Origin: Symbiodinium natans
Taxonomy: Eukaryota > Sar > Dinophyceae > Suessiales > Symbiodiniaceae
NCBI GenBank assembly: GCA_905221605.1
Contig: CAJNDS010002257.1
Location: 1,355,284-1,419,283, forward strand
Length of the DNA stretch: 64,000 nucleotides
Direction: 5' to 3'
Part shown: positions 37,401 through 45,984 of the stretch, piece after piece
How the letters are laid out: each line of letters begins with the position of its first letter
Position numbering within the stretch: the stretch's first letter is position 1
Notes under the pieces: generated by a model
What the model was told of the DNA's origin: nothing
Database searches by the model: none
The model's input: only the letters and a program-made list of their open reading frames with translations
Translations under genes and position numbers: made by a program

Positions 37401-39942
37401 GCATGGCCTTAGGCAACTCTTTGATGGGCCTGACTTGAGAGTAACGACAAAAATCCGTAAGGGAGATGATGTCAAAGAGTGGTTCCGTATGAAGTTTGGT
37501 GGAAAGAAGATTTGGGTCCATGTCCCGGACAATGCGGTTTGCGAAGTTTCTGGCAAGGTTTTGCCTCGTAAGCATCTTGAAGAAGGTATGAGACTCGAGC
37601 TCTCAGAACTTGATGCTTTTGGTGTAGCTACGATTATAGGAGAAGCTGAGGCCCGTAAACGAGCTACGCGGAGAATCCATACGACTAGGTGGGTTCTGAC
37701 TTCGAAACCGTCGGCCACGAACCCTGAACGAGTTCGTGCTCGTCTTGTTGTGAGAGACTATGCATTTGGATCCAATCCTCTAGCTGATGGGATATATTCC
37801 CCCACCACGTCTTTGGAAGCCTTGAGGGGTGTCCTTGCTATTCATGCTGTCAGAGGTGGCACCTTGTTGTCAGCAGATGTGAGCGTTGCCTTCATGCAAG
37901 CGCCTGTGCAGGGAGTAGAGTGTATCCGGTTTCCGAATGGGATGTATGATGAGGAGAACAAGCCGCTGTTTGCGCAGCTACACAAAGCCATGAATGGCTT
38001 GAGAGTAGGACCACTGAGCTGGTACCTAGAGTTTACAAGCACGCTGCGTAAGCAGTTTGGGTTTGGTGAGACTGCCGACCCTACTGTGCATCACCGGCTT
38101 GAGAAGGATGGTGCGCTGACCTTGGTGTTAGTGTATGTTGACGATCTCATCATCTTTTCCCAGAATCCGCCAGTTGCCAAGGATCTGTACGCTAAGCTAG
38201 CGAAGATCTATAAAATGAAGCAGACAGGGCTTCTAGAACCTGGCAAGACTGGGCAGCTCGAGTTCTTGGGTCGAGTGATCGCCCGAACCACTGAGCACGG
38301 GCCTGTGTTCTTTGGCCTGAAGCCGGGGTACTTGAAGTCGCTTGGAGAAGAGTTTGGCATTAGCGGAAAAGGTGTGAAACCAGTGCTGGGAAACCTCGAG
38401 AGGGAGTACCGGAAGAAGGAGGCTGGAACACCTATCAGCACTGAGGCGTATGAACGCTATAGACGTGTGCTTGGTAAGTTGATGTGGGCAAGCCTGACGT
38501 TGCCGCATTTGTCCTACCCGGTAGGATTTCTGGGCCGGTATCAGAGTGACCCAGATAGCCAGGCAGAAGCTTGCTTGAGACGCGTGGTTCGCTGGGTGAT
38601 GGCTTTGCCTGAGTACCTTCAGCGATTTTCGGCAGAAGCGTTTGAGTATCCGTGCTGCGCTTCGGAAACCATGCTCTCTGGCTTTGTGGATGCGTCATGG
38701 AACATTTGCTCTGTGTCTGGTGCTATCGTGAAGTGGCATGGCATCATGATCAAAACTTTCTCGCGGAAACAGTCGGTGACCGCGTTGAGTTCGGCGGAGG
38801 CCGAATTGGCAGCCCTGACTGAGGCAGCCAAAGAGTCGGTGTACTTGTCTTTGCTCATGGAAACGCTCCTGTATGGAATGCCCAAAGGAGAGACCGGTGA
38901 GTTTCCGATTCACCTGGCTTCGGATTCGGAAGCCGCTTTGTCGATTAGCAAAATGACGGGGTTGTTACGCCGTGTTCGGCACCTGGAGCTTCGTCATCGC
39001 TATCTTCAAGAGCTAGTCCACCTGGAAAGGCTGATTCTAAGCTTCATCAGTGGAGAACGGAATCCAGCCGATGGACTGACGAAATCTCCTGAGGAGTTGT
39101 TGCTTGAGCATTTGCTGGTTGCGTGTGGACTGGAAAGAGTGTGTGAAGAAGACCTTCAGGGTCTTGTAGTTCCTGAACACCTTCGTGAACGAATGGAAGA
39201 ACTTGAAGAAGTATGTGAAAAGCTTGAGAAAATCCCGACAAACCTGGCGAAGTACGAGCCAGTGGCAAGAGACCTTGCGTTGGGATCTGTTCCTCTGCTT
39301 GTGATCGAGGTGTTTTGTTCAACGGACAGTGCGTTGTGCCGAGCGTGTGCTCGTGACCGAGTAGCATATATAGGCATAACTGAGAAAGAAGACTTCTTAA
39401 GCAAGAGTACTCAAATGTTTCTAGGAGAGGTCTTGCTGTGTCTGTTGAGTAGGAAACCGCCCCAGATCTATGTCCACATAGCTTCCCCGTGTACCGCTGG
39501 ATGTAGCTACCGCTTTAAGAACTGGCATCGACCGAAGTTTCGACATCGGTGGCGAGAGCAGGTCAAGAAGCATGTTGCATCTTGGAAAGCTTTAGGAAGA
39601 CTTCTGGAGGACCGCTGCAAAGAGATCCTGGTTACCCAGGAATGGCCAAAGAACTGTGGTCTTTGGAAGGAGGAAAGTTATCTGAAAGAAAAGAAGCGCC
39701 TTGGTCTGAACTTTGGAAGGGTTGTGGACCGTTGTGCCTTCGACGGGGTCTTTAAGCGGTGGTTCTTTGCTACAAACCGAGAGGAGTGGAGTGAAATCTT
39801 CTCTGGAAAGCCCTGTGACAAAAGTCATCAGCATGTTTCACTTGCTAGTGTCGAAGAAACAGGTATCTATCCGACTAAACTGGGTAGAGCTCTTTTGCGT
39901 GCTGCGAAAGTCACGTTAGGTCTTGTAGGAACACCTTCTTAG
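31453..39942 (+). CDS. Copia gag-pol polyprotein
   Basis: 2829 residues, starting at the first ATG after the primer-binding site. Domains in order: gag with a Gln/Met-rich N-terminus; a CCHC zinc knuckle CWNCGKSGHMSWQC at 370-383, followed by a Lys/Gly-rich basic tract; an aspartic protease with D-S-G at 506-508; a long linker at about 620-1580; an integrase with a compact H-x4-H (1594, 1599) and C-x2-C (1606, 1609) finger and catalytic D1635, D1691, E1731; reverse transcriptase with YVDD at 2228-2231; RNase H with D2413, E2449 and D2491. After RNase H there are about 300 more residues. The last 213 form a distinct domain (from 2617) beginning VIEVFCSTDSALC with a central ASPCTAGCSYRF. A typical copia polyprotein has about 1300-1500 residues. 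Translation of the middle linker in this frame is Cys/Ser-rich and looks off-frame where it overlaps the 34001-35395 frame, so it may be bypassed or tolerated. No stop codon or frameshift is seen. Confidence 0.95.
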   Translation: MADPGLSTPVPEDEDDEALFGPGGAQDGQQPPTQPPGASAPAGGPATVVGLDPQLQQMMVQMMQSQQMMMQNQQQTLQVLVAKMEADERRRREQEALSAAVSNPFGGASSAAAAGSPTAKASAPPPAPSQNLHVGSNRAEKYLPALPLIDNVSMGKGRVRELEEYHRWCEVLASWLALIDDNYVNELRQAMTHDREIKQSDMAVPVASRSARLFYYLQQSLQKFERGMELVRSTSMRQGQAACGYEVMRQMHQTFSIVSRMEAIAVRDEALRLTSKASSYKRPLDCVRFLEDELGKVDQKLHRFPELRLGASDRSTLLLQSVSPECRHYVVLHGKSGGWEELVESIRFYEEQTRLCDAGSLNAVGERGLCWNCGKSGHMSWQCPDKSSGKGKKRDEPKGGKPSGSKNREKSPKGKGKGKGKTDKGKGGKPKGKPKNKGKPKGRAVEDEQSDQVMAMRSHHLSGLGPGTRTNEPNEAEPPRLTMTNGEIERLNQSSSRNSSFAWLIDSGATCHVLSESALGFYEVVKEHSGPLPVLMSASDTPMECVKLVDIRVKFGKLGPVVLQQVLVCKIGFNVVSSWQASLSGWSTWLTSEPGASCLVKQTERGSSMWVPLVREARSWWALAKEIGPTKAKPKGRRSKGDSPKPGWSPNDDAMEVDKVQKKAPPNVGRALEVTPFKFLLRAFSVKQHVGEHELHEHVFQERLSGCEHAAVAKVGVDLETPPSACCAEALCSAAAVLLKSASNTSLEKQTSRDTRCGDKGFECVGVGPVPLQPQSVCIRSRSVLRVGRRSDLHPSACVPECLLGQSEERKCAFRSLRWPGVFLKALLVLCALGVFCSKPGAFVRDLGKDGASGSLASALSCELPKWECGPGGSLFDEHDCSSCAPFRGGRSAVSFEAASPKHRPFYLDPWLGRTAVGDSSLPWGVGDTGVGDQYKRHSGEATYAHCRAASHCCSDGGPVGFDGHPRRGARPSCRVCKVWLCFDHHGGGSRRCECYHPPTAPSMRAKGVLAQQSGWHPAHLEEIPSVPGGDSRVAVPSCSIPVVRGRASKHSAKRAQGRACAGCRLESAFGGRARPEQPPGDFGCSTANYNTGCCTIRVGWHGTASSQKCPSSTSFGVGFAQPSACKSRGNDSIACRHEESCNSRGGSIIVDGPRFSTRASGFLAVQPSFPAYAVRLFLCSIFGTRHAYGSRHASNSASSTSSILGTRHAYGSKPAYTSASSTSSIDTAPRYIEGACGRGSNGGRDADDARGGIRCPWDPYGREFRGPNGANGRWHWKSGERFSFDPAGRDEYGGSKPTYGQFGCGRLWLRDGLICLGMGPEGLKAGHELLRSSPQCTKLVGVGLKALLFAVGDWLCALGGRVGAFECLVGDCECSLPAANGSAHCPSVPRSSWKGSSALALGLVLGLVFRGWLRRCVKLVSVRRRSRLKFVRVTLVGRVPRRSWSVVRRLLFLRGVLACELKAEPTGEEAKGPMMKRWRALKKWALCGLGSLRGSEQKKAVARSEALRMLAGLPTPVVVNSESEEELIPDPLEAELAKPSGSEPPRPSDVRKKPRVENVPSGEPGALSSPEVVSDALDPEVPVYLTSERLKAHRNKGHQPYLSCCDTCQSARGRVPARRKHMKHHHGPGELQVDFGFFGKNVRFLLMVHVVSGYIHTVVLGPEDEVPAVSVCKAFTEMGLSGLDIVVHGDQENLLESVFRNAAKHRTFGGRSMHWVPFAINRPQAKGIVERHVCLVKEAFWSVWLGLEERVGEKLPLGSHLFVEAMRYSVRMHNLFHVSKEHSTPLERLRGSTVQPVKSCEFGVVGFGKPQKDYPEHRGKRLVRALYVGPHGANGSGIRVFVPIGIGKPPRLEIFSSFRAKDPVEFDKAALRDLRGNKEDPERPIKFDVPIDGPSPPLDSPNIPEGSLEFPVERTEPPALEGPEAMEEEGELDGYSPDFSDVPEETGMEVEPPGGVGLEDLDAPMDPGEDDAMEEGLTWLYEHGLRQLFDGPDLRVTTKIRKGDDVKEWFRMKFGGKKIWVHVPDNAVCEVSGKVLPRKHLEEGMRLELSELDAFGVATIIGEAEARKRATRRIHTTRWVLTSKPSATNPERVRARLVVRDYAFGSNPLADGIYSPTTSLEALRGVLAIHAVRGGTLLSADVSVAFMQAPVQGVECIRFPNGMYDEENKPLFAQLHKAMNGLRVGPLSWYLEFTSTLRKQFGFGETADPTVHHRLEKDGALTLVLVYVDDLIIFSQNPPVAKDLYAKLAKIYKMKQTGLLEPGKTGQLEFLGRVIARTTEHGPVFFGLKPGYLKSLGEEFGISGKGVKPVLGNLEREYRKKEAGTPISTEAYERYRRVLGKLMWASLTLPHLSYPVGFLGRYQSDPDSQAEACLRRVVRWVMALPEYLQRFSAEAFEYPCCASETMLSGFVDASWNICSVSGAIVKWHGIMIKTFSRKQSVTALSSAEAELAALTEAAKESVYLSLLMETLLYGMPKGETGEFPIHLASDSEAALSISKMTGLLRRVRHLELRHRYLQELVHLERLILSFISGERNPADGLTKSPEELLLEHLLVACGLERVCEEDLQGLVVPEHLRERMEELEEVCEKLEKIPTNLAKYEPVARDLALGSVPLLVIEVFCSTDSALCRACARDRVAYIGITEKEDFLSKSTQMFLGEVLLCLLSRKPPQIYVHIASPCTAGCSYRFKNWHRPKFRHRWREQVKKHVASWKALGRLLEDRCKEILVTQEWPKNCGLWKEESYLKEKKRLGLNFGRVVDRCAFDGVFKRWFFATNREEWSEIFSGKPCDKSHQHVSLASVEETGIYPTKLGRALLRAAKVTLGLVGTPS
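34001..35395 (+). CDS. Second open frame nested in the copia element, function unknown
   Basis: 464 codons from ATG 34001 to TGA 35393-35395, shifted +1 relative to gag-pol and lying wholly inside it, between protease and integrase. This frame has natural protein composition: an N-terminal half (about 250 residues) that looks globular, with amphipathic stretches such as HRFEEEGQLSLSRQLLQ and QLTLKKFLLYLEAIRELR, then a Pro-rich half with PPPLPPPS and repeated APGTPMEA, and an acidic C-terminus. The overlapping gag-pol frame is Cys/Ser/Gly-rich here, as expected for an off-frame reading. A 66-bp tandem duplication (35002-35133) keeps both frames open. It could be an acquired gene, expressed by frameshift, internal initiation or a spliced RNA. 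No homologue is recognised. Confidence 0.6.
   Translation: MELPEASPPLCLVNSQSGSVAQVEAFSTSMIARLAHRFEEEGQLSLSRQLLQNIDLFTSTPGSVERLLGIPACLGELETQELVINTSGIPVKQPMLIAELRAIAAPTVDQSVLTDTLVEEHDRRAEYARYGYVLTTMGVVVADVSATIRQPHLPCEQRGYWRNNQVGIQLTLKKFLLYLEAIRELRCHPAQYQLFEAGLASILPNELKVERVPAADLRALLADVLVQSNRRVTLAAQPPTIIPDVAPSASGGTAPPLHKSAPAPPPSGWALLNQARAKAEAMIRLHADMKRAATAEVAPSSSTGPAFPPGPPAFLPFSPPSPLTPSVFSYAPSSAPGTPMEAGMPLTPPPLPPPSWAPGTPMEASLPIPPPPLPPPSTPHPDTLRELAGEVPMEVETPMTPVEAFGAPGTPMDVSSEVPMEPMVGGIGSPGSASPLTPPAETSMVVPNPPMDNSDVGDSGSEMD
35002..35133 (+). repeat. 66-bp tandem duplication inside the nested frame
   Basis: Two 66-bp copies, each beginning GGCACCAGGCACGCCTATGG and followed by a CCTCCTCTACCTCCTCCATC block. 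The length is a multiple of three, so neither overlapping frame is broken. Confidence 0.9.
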
Positions 39943-40044
39943 GTCGGCAGTAGGAGTGCTCGCTTTCGGACTTTGCCTGGGATGAGATGTTTAAGCACTG
40001 GAAACACCGAGCTGTGAAGAAGTGCGTGGCTCTGAGGCATTACA

Positions 40045-40057
40045 GTCCAAGCGGGGG
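40045..40057 (+). promoter_or_regulatory. Purine-rich tract before 3' LTR
   Basis: The AAGCGGGGG stretch sits directly against the 3' LTR, the expected position of the polypurine plus-strand primer. Confidence 0.7.
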
Positions 40058-40455
40058 TGTGAAAGTTCCTGTCTAAGGACATGTTAACTTTGTTGTCCTG
40101 CATGCTGGCTCAGAGTTGTGTGTGTGTAGTTGTAGGAACTCCGTAGTTGTGCCTTGGAGGCTCGACGGGAGTGCTGCTTTTAAGTGGGAAAGCCTTTTGA
40201 AGTGCTTGAGTTGTAGGGATGTGTGTCTGGAAGCTGTAGAAGTGACTGTGCACGTTTTTGCTTGCTTTAGGTGTAGTTGGGTAGGTCCCGAGAACTCCCA
40301 CTGACGTTTGAGTTTGTTTTGTGGCTGTGGAGAACACGTGGCAGAGCAGAGTTTTCACCTGTGTGTAAAGAGTTTCACTGACGAAGCCTCCGGCTTATGA
40401 CTATGGCTCAAGTCGTGAGAAAAAGAGGGTTCAGCGCTGCTGCTGTGTTTTCACA
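40058..40455 (+). repeat. 3' LTR
   Basis: 398 bp, TG to CA, about 99% identical to the 5' LTR. It should carry the RNA 3' end. The target duplication AAGTA follows at 40456-40460. Confidence 0.96.
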
Positions 40456-40460
40456 AAGTA

Positions 40461-41486
40461 TGCATGTTGTCTCGGAGCTGGTGGCATGTAGCAACATTCC
40501 GTCAGGCCAGCGACTTGAACTCCAAGACATTTGCCAGGGCTCAACTTCAGCCAGTCTGGAAATGGGGTGCGTGAGAGCACAAGCCGCTGCCAGGGCGCGC
40601 ATTTGTGCCGGAAGTGCCTGTTCCCTCCACTCGAAGTTGCGCGCCAAGCTGGAAAGCAAGAGAGGCTTTGCCGTCTTGTGTGAGCTGCAGACAACCGGCC
40701 GATATCGAAGGTAGGCGAACTACAGGCCTGCCCAGGCCCAGAGGGTCGCCTCGCGTCCAACCAAAAGCGGCCTAACACAGACTCAGTTAGAAGGGGAGAA
40801 TTGGGGTTTGGGTTGAGTGATTGAATTAACCTGAACTTCAACCCAGTTGGAGTTCCTCCCCCCTCTCCTTTTGGGGTTGGGTTCGATAACCTGACCTTGA
40901 GGATCTTTGTCACTTGCAAGGCGTCTCGGCTTTCTTTGTGATGGAAAGGCCGGTTTTTGCGCGCCACATCACCAGGGCTGGGCCCTCTAAGTTCTCCAGT
41001 CTGTGGATGGGCAAGAAGCGTGTCACGCAAGGCACGTCAACACCAATGAGTTTAAGGCCAAGCCTAAAAAGTTGCATAAGAGAAGTTTCAACCTGCACAG
41101 AGGGCTGAACGGCTCGAAGCTCAAACCAAGTCTTGCATTGCAGTCTGCGGCCAGGTTGGAATCGTTCCAAGCTGCCTATCTGGTTTTAGTTGAAAGATCC
41201 AGTTGCGCCACCTTGGTTTGCGTGTTGGCAGCCTTTTTTAATTTGCCAGGATTGGACCCTTCCGGTTTTGTGCCAATAGGAAAAGAACGAAACCTTTGAG
41301 TTCGGGCTCAGGCATTGTAGACTTCTGATGGCAATGCGTTTTGTACCAGGGTCTGTTGAGTTGTTAACTTAACCCTAAACTCTAAAATCAGCTCTGAACC
41401 CTCTTGAATTCCAAATCAGGTTGGAGTTCAGGTTAACTCCAACTCCAACTCGGGTTGGGGTTAACTCAACTGAAGTACTAATAGTT
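40461..41486. other. Flanking DNA without a recognised gene
   Basis: Only short overlapping frames occur. Bases 40800-40900 and 41400-41470 contain short GGTTGGGGTT and AACTCCAACT patterns that lead into the following repeat block. Confidence 0.5.
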
Positions 41487-41846
<360 letters not shown>

Positions 41847-41869
41847 TAGTAGTTGTTGTTGTTGTCGTT

Positions 41870-42690
41870 TCTTGAGAAAATGATTCTAAATTCCACCTCC
41901 TTGGTTTCTTGTCGTCCTGCGAAGCCTGTGCAAGAGGAGAGGCAAGGGGAATTACTCTCAAATTCCTCCTCCTGGCTTCTCGTCCTGCGAAGTCTGTAGG
42001 AGAAGAGGAATAGTTCTAAATTCCACCCCACCTTGTTTCTCGTCCTGCGAAGTCCGTAGGAGAAGAGAGGCGAAGAGAATAGTTCTAAATTCCACCCCAC
42101 CTTGTTTCTCGTCCTGCGAAGCCTGTAGAAGAAGAGAGGAGAAGAGAACTATTCTAAATTCCACCCCCCCTTGTTTCTTGTCGTCCTGCGGAGTTTGTAG
42201 AAGAAGAGAGGAGAAGAGAAGGCGAAGAGAATAGTTCTAAATTCCACCCCACCTTGTTTCTCGTCCTGCGAAGTGCGTAGGAGAAGAGAGGCGAAGAGAA
42301 TAGTTCTAAATTCCACCCCACCTTGTTTCTCGTCCTGCGAAGCCTGTAGAAGAAGAGAGGAGAAGAGAATTATTCTAAATTCCACCCCCCCTTGTTTTTT
42401 GTCGTCCTGCGAAGCCTGTAGAAGAAGAGAGGAGAAGAGAATTATTCTAAATGGGTGGAGTTTTTTTTGGGTCGCACGACTTAAATTAGCGGGGGGTTGG
42501 GGTAGAAGAACAGAGAGAATAGTTCTAAATTCCACCCCACCTTGTTTCTCGTCCTGCGAAGCCTGTAGAAGAGGAGAAGAGTATTATTCTAAATTCCACC
42601 CCCCCTTGTCTCTTGTCGTCCTGCAAAGCCTGTAGACGAAGAGAGGAGAAGAGAATTATCCTAAATGGGTGGAGTTTTTTTGGGTCGCAC
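41870..42690. repeat. Minisatellite of about 60-80 bp units
   Basis: About ten diverged copies of a unit containing TTCTAAATTCCACCCC, CTTGTTTCTCGTCCTGCGAAG and AGAAGAGAGGAGAAGAGAA in that order. Two copies carry an insert ending in a GGTGGAGTTTTTTTGGGTCG block. Non-coding. Confidence 0.9.
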
Positions 42691-42829
42691 AATTTTGAAG
42701 CAAGCTTGCGCAACTTAAATTAGCGGGGGGGTTGGGGGGGGGGGGCGCAGCCCCCCCCCATTGCAAATACATGCTCGCATCATTGGTTTTATGGACGCTG
42801 AAATTTTGATGCTTCTTATATCAGGGGAG

Positions 42830-43560
42830 CTTAGGGGAGGGGTTAGGGTTGAGTTAACTCGAGCCCCAACCCCAGGTCCGGGTTGGGGTCAGGGTTGGCT
42901 TGAACCTTACCCCCCAGGAGGGGAGGGTTGGGGTTTACCCGAACCCTAACCCCGCATCCGGGTTGTGGTTGGGGTTAGCCCTAATCGCAGGTCTGGGAAG
43001 GGGTTAACCCTGGCTCCTTGTGAGGGAGCTTAGGGAAGGGCTAGGGTTGGGGTTAACCGAACCCTAACCCCAGGTCGGGGTCAGGGTTAGGGTTGGGTTA
43101 TTAACTTGAACCCTAACCCCGCATCCAGGTTGGGGTCAGGGTTAGCTCGACCCTAACCCCTGGCTTCTTAAGAGGGAGCTTAGGGGAGGGGTTAGGGTTG
43201 GGGGTTAACCCGAACTCTAACCCAACTCCCGGTTAGGGTTAGAGTTAGCCCCAACCCTAACCCTGGAAGGGGGGGGGGGGCTTGGGGGAGGGGTTAGGGT
43301 TGGGGTTAACCCGAAGGTCTGGGTTGAGGTCAGGGTTAGTCCGAACCCTAACCGGAGAGGGGGGGGTTGAGGTTAGGGTTAACCCCAACCCTAACCCTGG
43401 TTGGGGTTCAGATTATCTTGACCTGATACCTGAGGGTCGGCTATCTGTTATCCTGAACCCTAACTCAGATTAAGGTTTGGGTCGAACTCGGACTCCATGG
43501 GGTTCGGGTTAACCCAAACCTTAACCTAGGTTAGGGTTAGCCCCCCCCCCCCCGCCGCCG
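42830..43560. repeat. Degenerate GGTTAGGG/CCCTAACC block
   Basis: Short alternating sense and antisense segments such as GGGGTTAGGGTT and AACCCGAACCCTAACCCC, so that each sense stretch is followed by its approximate complement. It differs from the TTTAGGG arrays in unit sequence (GGTTAGGG-like) and in its palindromic arrangement. Confidence 0.75.
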
Positions 43561-43989
43561 GGGTCGGACCCGGGGTTGTAACAAAGTTCAACCCGAACCC
43601 TCAACCCAAGCCCGCGGGGTATGCTCGGTTTAAGGTTTTTGGGTCAGGGTTTGGGCAGAGGGGTTTGGTTTTCTGCGAAGCAGTGGTTGGGTGTTTGGGT
43701 TTGGGGTTTAGGGTCGAGGATTCGCAATTGGGGCTCGGGTACCAAAAAAGGACCCTGACTTAATGGATTTCCCGTTTGGTTCAGGGATGGATTCCCCAAA
43801 ATTAAGGCCTTGAACAGCCTTGAACCCCGGACGTAAAGGTTAGCCCGAGGCCCTGCCGAAACAGCCCCAACACCCGGCCTTGTCGGCCATACGCCCTAAG
43901 CAATGCACCCCACTTTGAGGTTCATGGTACTTACTGACCAAATAGTAGCGGCACTAAACACCCAATTATAACCATATTAGGGTAATAAG

Positions 43990-44150
43990 CGTTATAGATA
44001 CAGTTAGGGGGTTTAGGGGGTTTAGGGGGTTGAGGGGGTTTAGGGGGTTTAGGGGGTTTAGGGGGTTTAGGGGGGCTTAGGGGGTTTAGGGGGGTTTAGG
44101 GGGGTTTAGGGGGGTTTAGGGGGGTTTAGGGGGGTTTAGGGGGCTTGTGA
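43990..44150 (+). repeat. TTTAGGGGG array
   Basis: About 16 copies of a longer variant, TTTAGGGGG to TTTAGGGGGG, showing that G-tract length varies between arrays. Confidence 0.9.
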
Positions 44151-44223
44151 TTAAGGAGCCTCCAAGCAAGCTCAAATATCTCCCAGAGCCCGGCAGCCGC
44201 ACCGCAAGTTGCAAGGATCCCAG

Positions 44224-44340
44224 ACCCTACCCATTAGGGTTTAGGGTTTAGGGTTTAGGGTTCAGGGTTTAGGGTTTAGGGTTTAGGGTTTAGGGTTTAG
44301 GGTTTGGGGTTTAGGGTTTAGGGTTTAGGGTTTAGGGCTT
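44224..44340 (+). repeat. TTTAGGG array before a first exon
   Basis: About 16 TTTAGGG units ending immediately upstream of the ATG at 44341. The reading frame begins where the array stops. Confidence 0.9.
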
Positions 44341-45580
44341 ATGTGCGCGTCGATTCCGGACTTTCCCGAAGCAGACCGCGATGCGCTAAAGCGGACATGC
44401 AACTCACTGATGGGCGACATGCAGAGTAACGTGGTTGTTGTCACAATTGGAGGAGAGTCAGGTTGCACCCTAAACCCAAAACCCCAAAACCCCAAAACCC
44501 TAAGCCTTAAGCCCTAAGCCCTACGCCCTAAGCCCTAAACCCTAAACCCTAAACCCTAAACCCTAAACCCTAAACCCTAAACCCTAAACCTTAAACCCTA
44601 AACCCCTAAACCCCTAAACCCTAAACCCTAAACCCTAAACCCTTAACCCTAAACCCTAAACCCTAAACCCTAAACCCTAAACCCTAAACCCTAAACCCTA
44701 AACCCTAAACCCTAAACCCTAAACCCTAAACCCAACCATCCGGGATGCCTCATCAGCACTAGCACTGTCATCGTTTGAGGGTTTAGGGTTTAGGGTTTAG
44801 GGTTTAGGGTTTAGGGTTTAGGGTTTCACGCGGTAATCATCATTATCACCATAGCAATCACCGTCGCCATACGTCACCATCACCATCAGCGTCATTGTCA
44901 TCTTCGTGCCTATTCTCTGGTCATGCACATCACATCATAATGTTGATCCGATTTTGAAGGCTTTTTCATGCCCGAGGGGAGGAGCAGTCATAATTTGCTT
45001 TGGATGCTTGCCGGCGTCCTTTTGGCTTGCTTGAGGCTTTGTCATGTTCCAAGAAAGCCCCAAACCCTCAACCCGAAACCCAGCTGATCGCAGCTGCAGG
45101 AAGAGAATCCCTGGATCCTGGGAGCTCTGAAGCCCGCCACTCACGCGTTGAAAAAGAAGATGCTCTTCTCGAGGTTAGGGTTCAGGGTTTAGGGTTTAGG
45201 GTTTAGGGTTTAGGGTTTAGGGTTTAGGGTTTAGGGTTTAGGGTTTAGGGTTCAGGGTTCAGGGCTCAGGGTTCAGGGTTTAGTGTCTGCAGGCTTCGCA
45301 AGGACCGGTTGTGAATGATCGTTTACAAAATGGCAACCCTGCTGCCATGGGCATTGCCTTGAGACAACCTTGTGATCCCATCGTCGCATTCCGGAGCACA
45401 AGCCCCATATGCAAAGGCATGCACGTTTCGGGGTTTGAAAGTGTCAAAGATGCAAGCGGGTCTGGTTTGGACAGGCATTTCTGGTCTCTCGCCGCCTTCC
45501 GCCCCTGCAAACCCACCCAACTGATTCAAACTAGCTTCCCGGAGCCCGAACCGTGCCAATACGATCCTGGATGCGTCTAG
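44341..45580 (+). CDS. Three-exon gene, product not recognised
   Basis: Exons 44341-44461, 45100-45173 and 45293-45580 (stop TAG) join in frame to 160 codons. Both introns are GT-AG with AG|G acceptors and phases match. The N-terminus reads MCASIPDFPEADRDALKRT with a hydrophobic NVVVVTIGG. The middle is charged (SRVEKEDALLE), and the C-terminal exon contains HFWSLAAFRPCKP and ends PEPEPCQYDPGCV. No signal peptide or domain is recognised. The ATG directly abuts a TTTAGGG array, so an upstream exon cannot be excluded. Intron 1 (638 nt) is mostly CCCTAAA repeats. Intron 2 (119 nt) is almost entirely TTTAGGG repeats. Confidence 0.65.
44467..44735 (-). repeat. Long CCCTAAA array inside an intron
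   Basis: More than 30 CCCTAAA units with CCCTAAG and CCCCTAAA variants, within intron 1 of the three-exon gene. A TTTAGGG array in opposite orientation follows at 44777-44826, so the intron RNA could fold back on itself. Confidence 0.95.
45174..45292 (+). repeat. Intron composed of TTTAGGG repeats
   Basis: A 119-nt GT-AG intron. It starts GTTAGGG, runs through about 14 TTTAGGG or TTCAGGG units, and ends with a short unique GTGTCTGCAG acceptor. The repeat itself supplies the donor. Confidence 0.8.
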
Positions 45581-45984
45581 GTCTGGTTTTGGCACGTGTG
45601 GTGTCCAAGCCGTCCCACGGTAGCTTCCCTGATCTGGGCTCCAAGGTTCAACAGAGCAGGAACTAGTGGCAATTGCGAGGGCGTGAAGTTGTTGGTTATT
45701 GGGCGAGCCAGTCTGCTGTTTGGGATATTTCATGATCTGCGACATCTTAACCTCCATAGGGCCTGTCAATTCCATGAACGCAGGCAGGGAACATGTGGGC
45801 CGGCCTCCACGCAGAAGACGAAAGGCTGAGCGAGGCCATGGTAAGAGAGTCTTTCGGACCCTAAACCCTACATCTTCAACCCTGAACCCTGGACCCTAAA
45901 CCCCAAAACCCCAAACCCTAGAACCCTAAACCCTGAACCCCAAACCCCAACCCGTTTTTCGGACGGTGCTGAGCCGAAGTTTCC

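Larger units (their letters stand above)
31012..40455 (+). mobile_element. Complete Ty1/copia LTR retrotransposon
   Basis: A 9444-bp element bounded by 398-bp LTRs (31012-31409 and 40058-40455), each starting TG and ending CA. A perfect 5-bp target duplication AAGTA lies outside both ends (31007-31011 and 40456-40460). A primer-binding site follows the 5' LTR and a purine-rich tract precedes the 3' LTR. One uninterrupted 2829-codon frame encodes gag, protease, integrase, reverse transcriptase and RNase H in the copia order, with integrase before RT. The LTRs differ by two substitutions and two 2-bp indels, so insertion was recent and the element may still be active. It is roughly twice the length of typical copia elements because of inserted coding sequence between protease and integrase and an extra C-terminal domain. 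Confidence 0.97.

Noticed and set aside
37395-38513. Minus-strand open frames within the copia pol region
   Set aside because: They are antisense shadows of the intact gag-pol frame.
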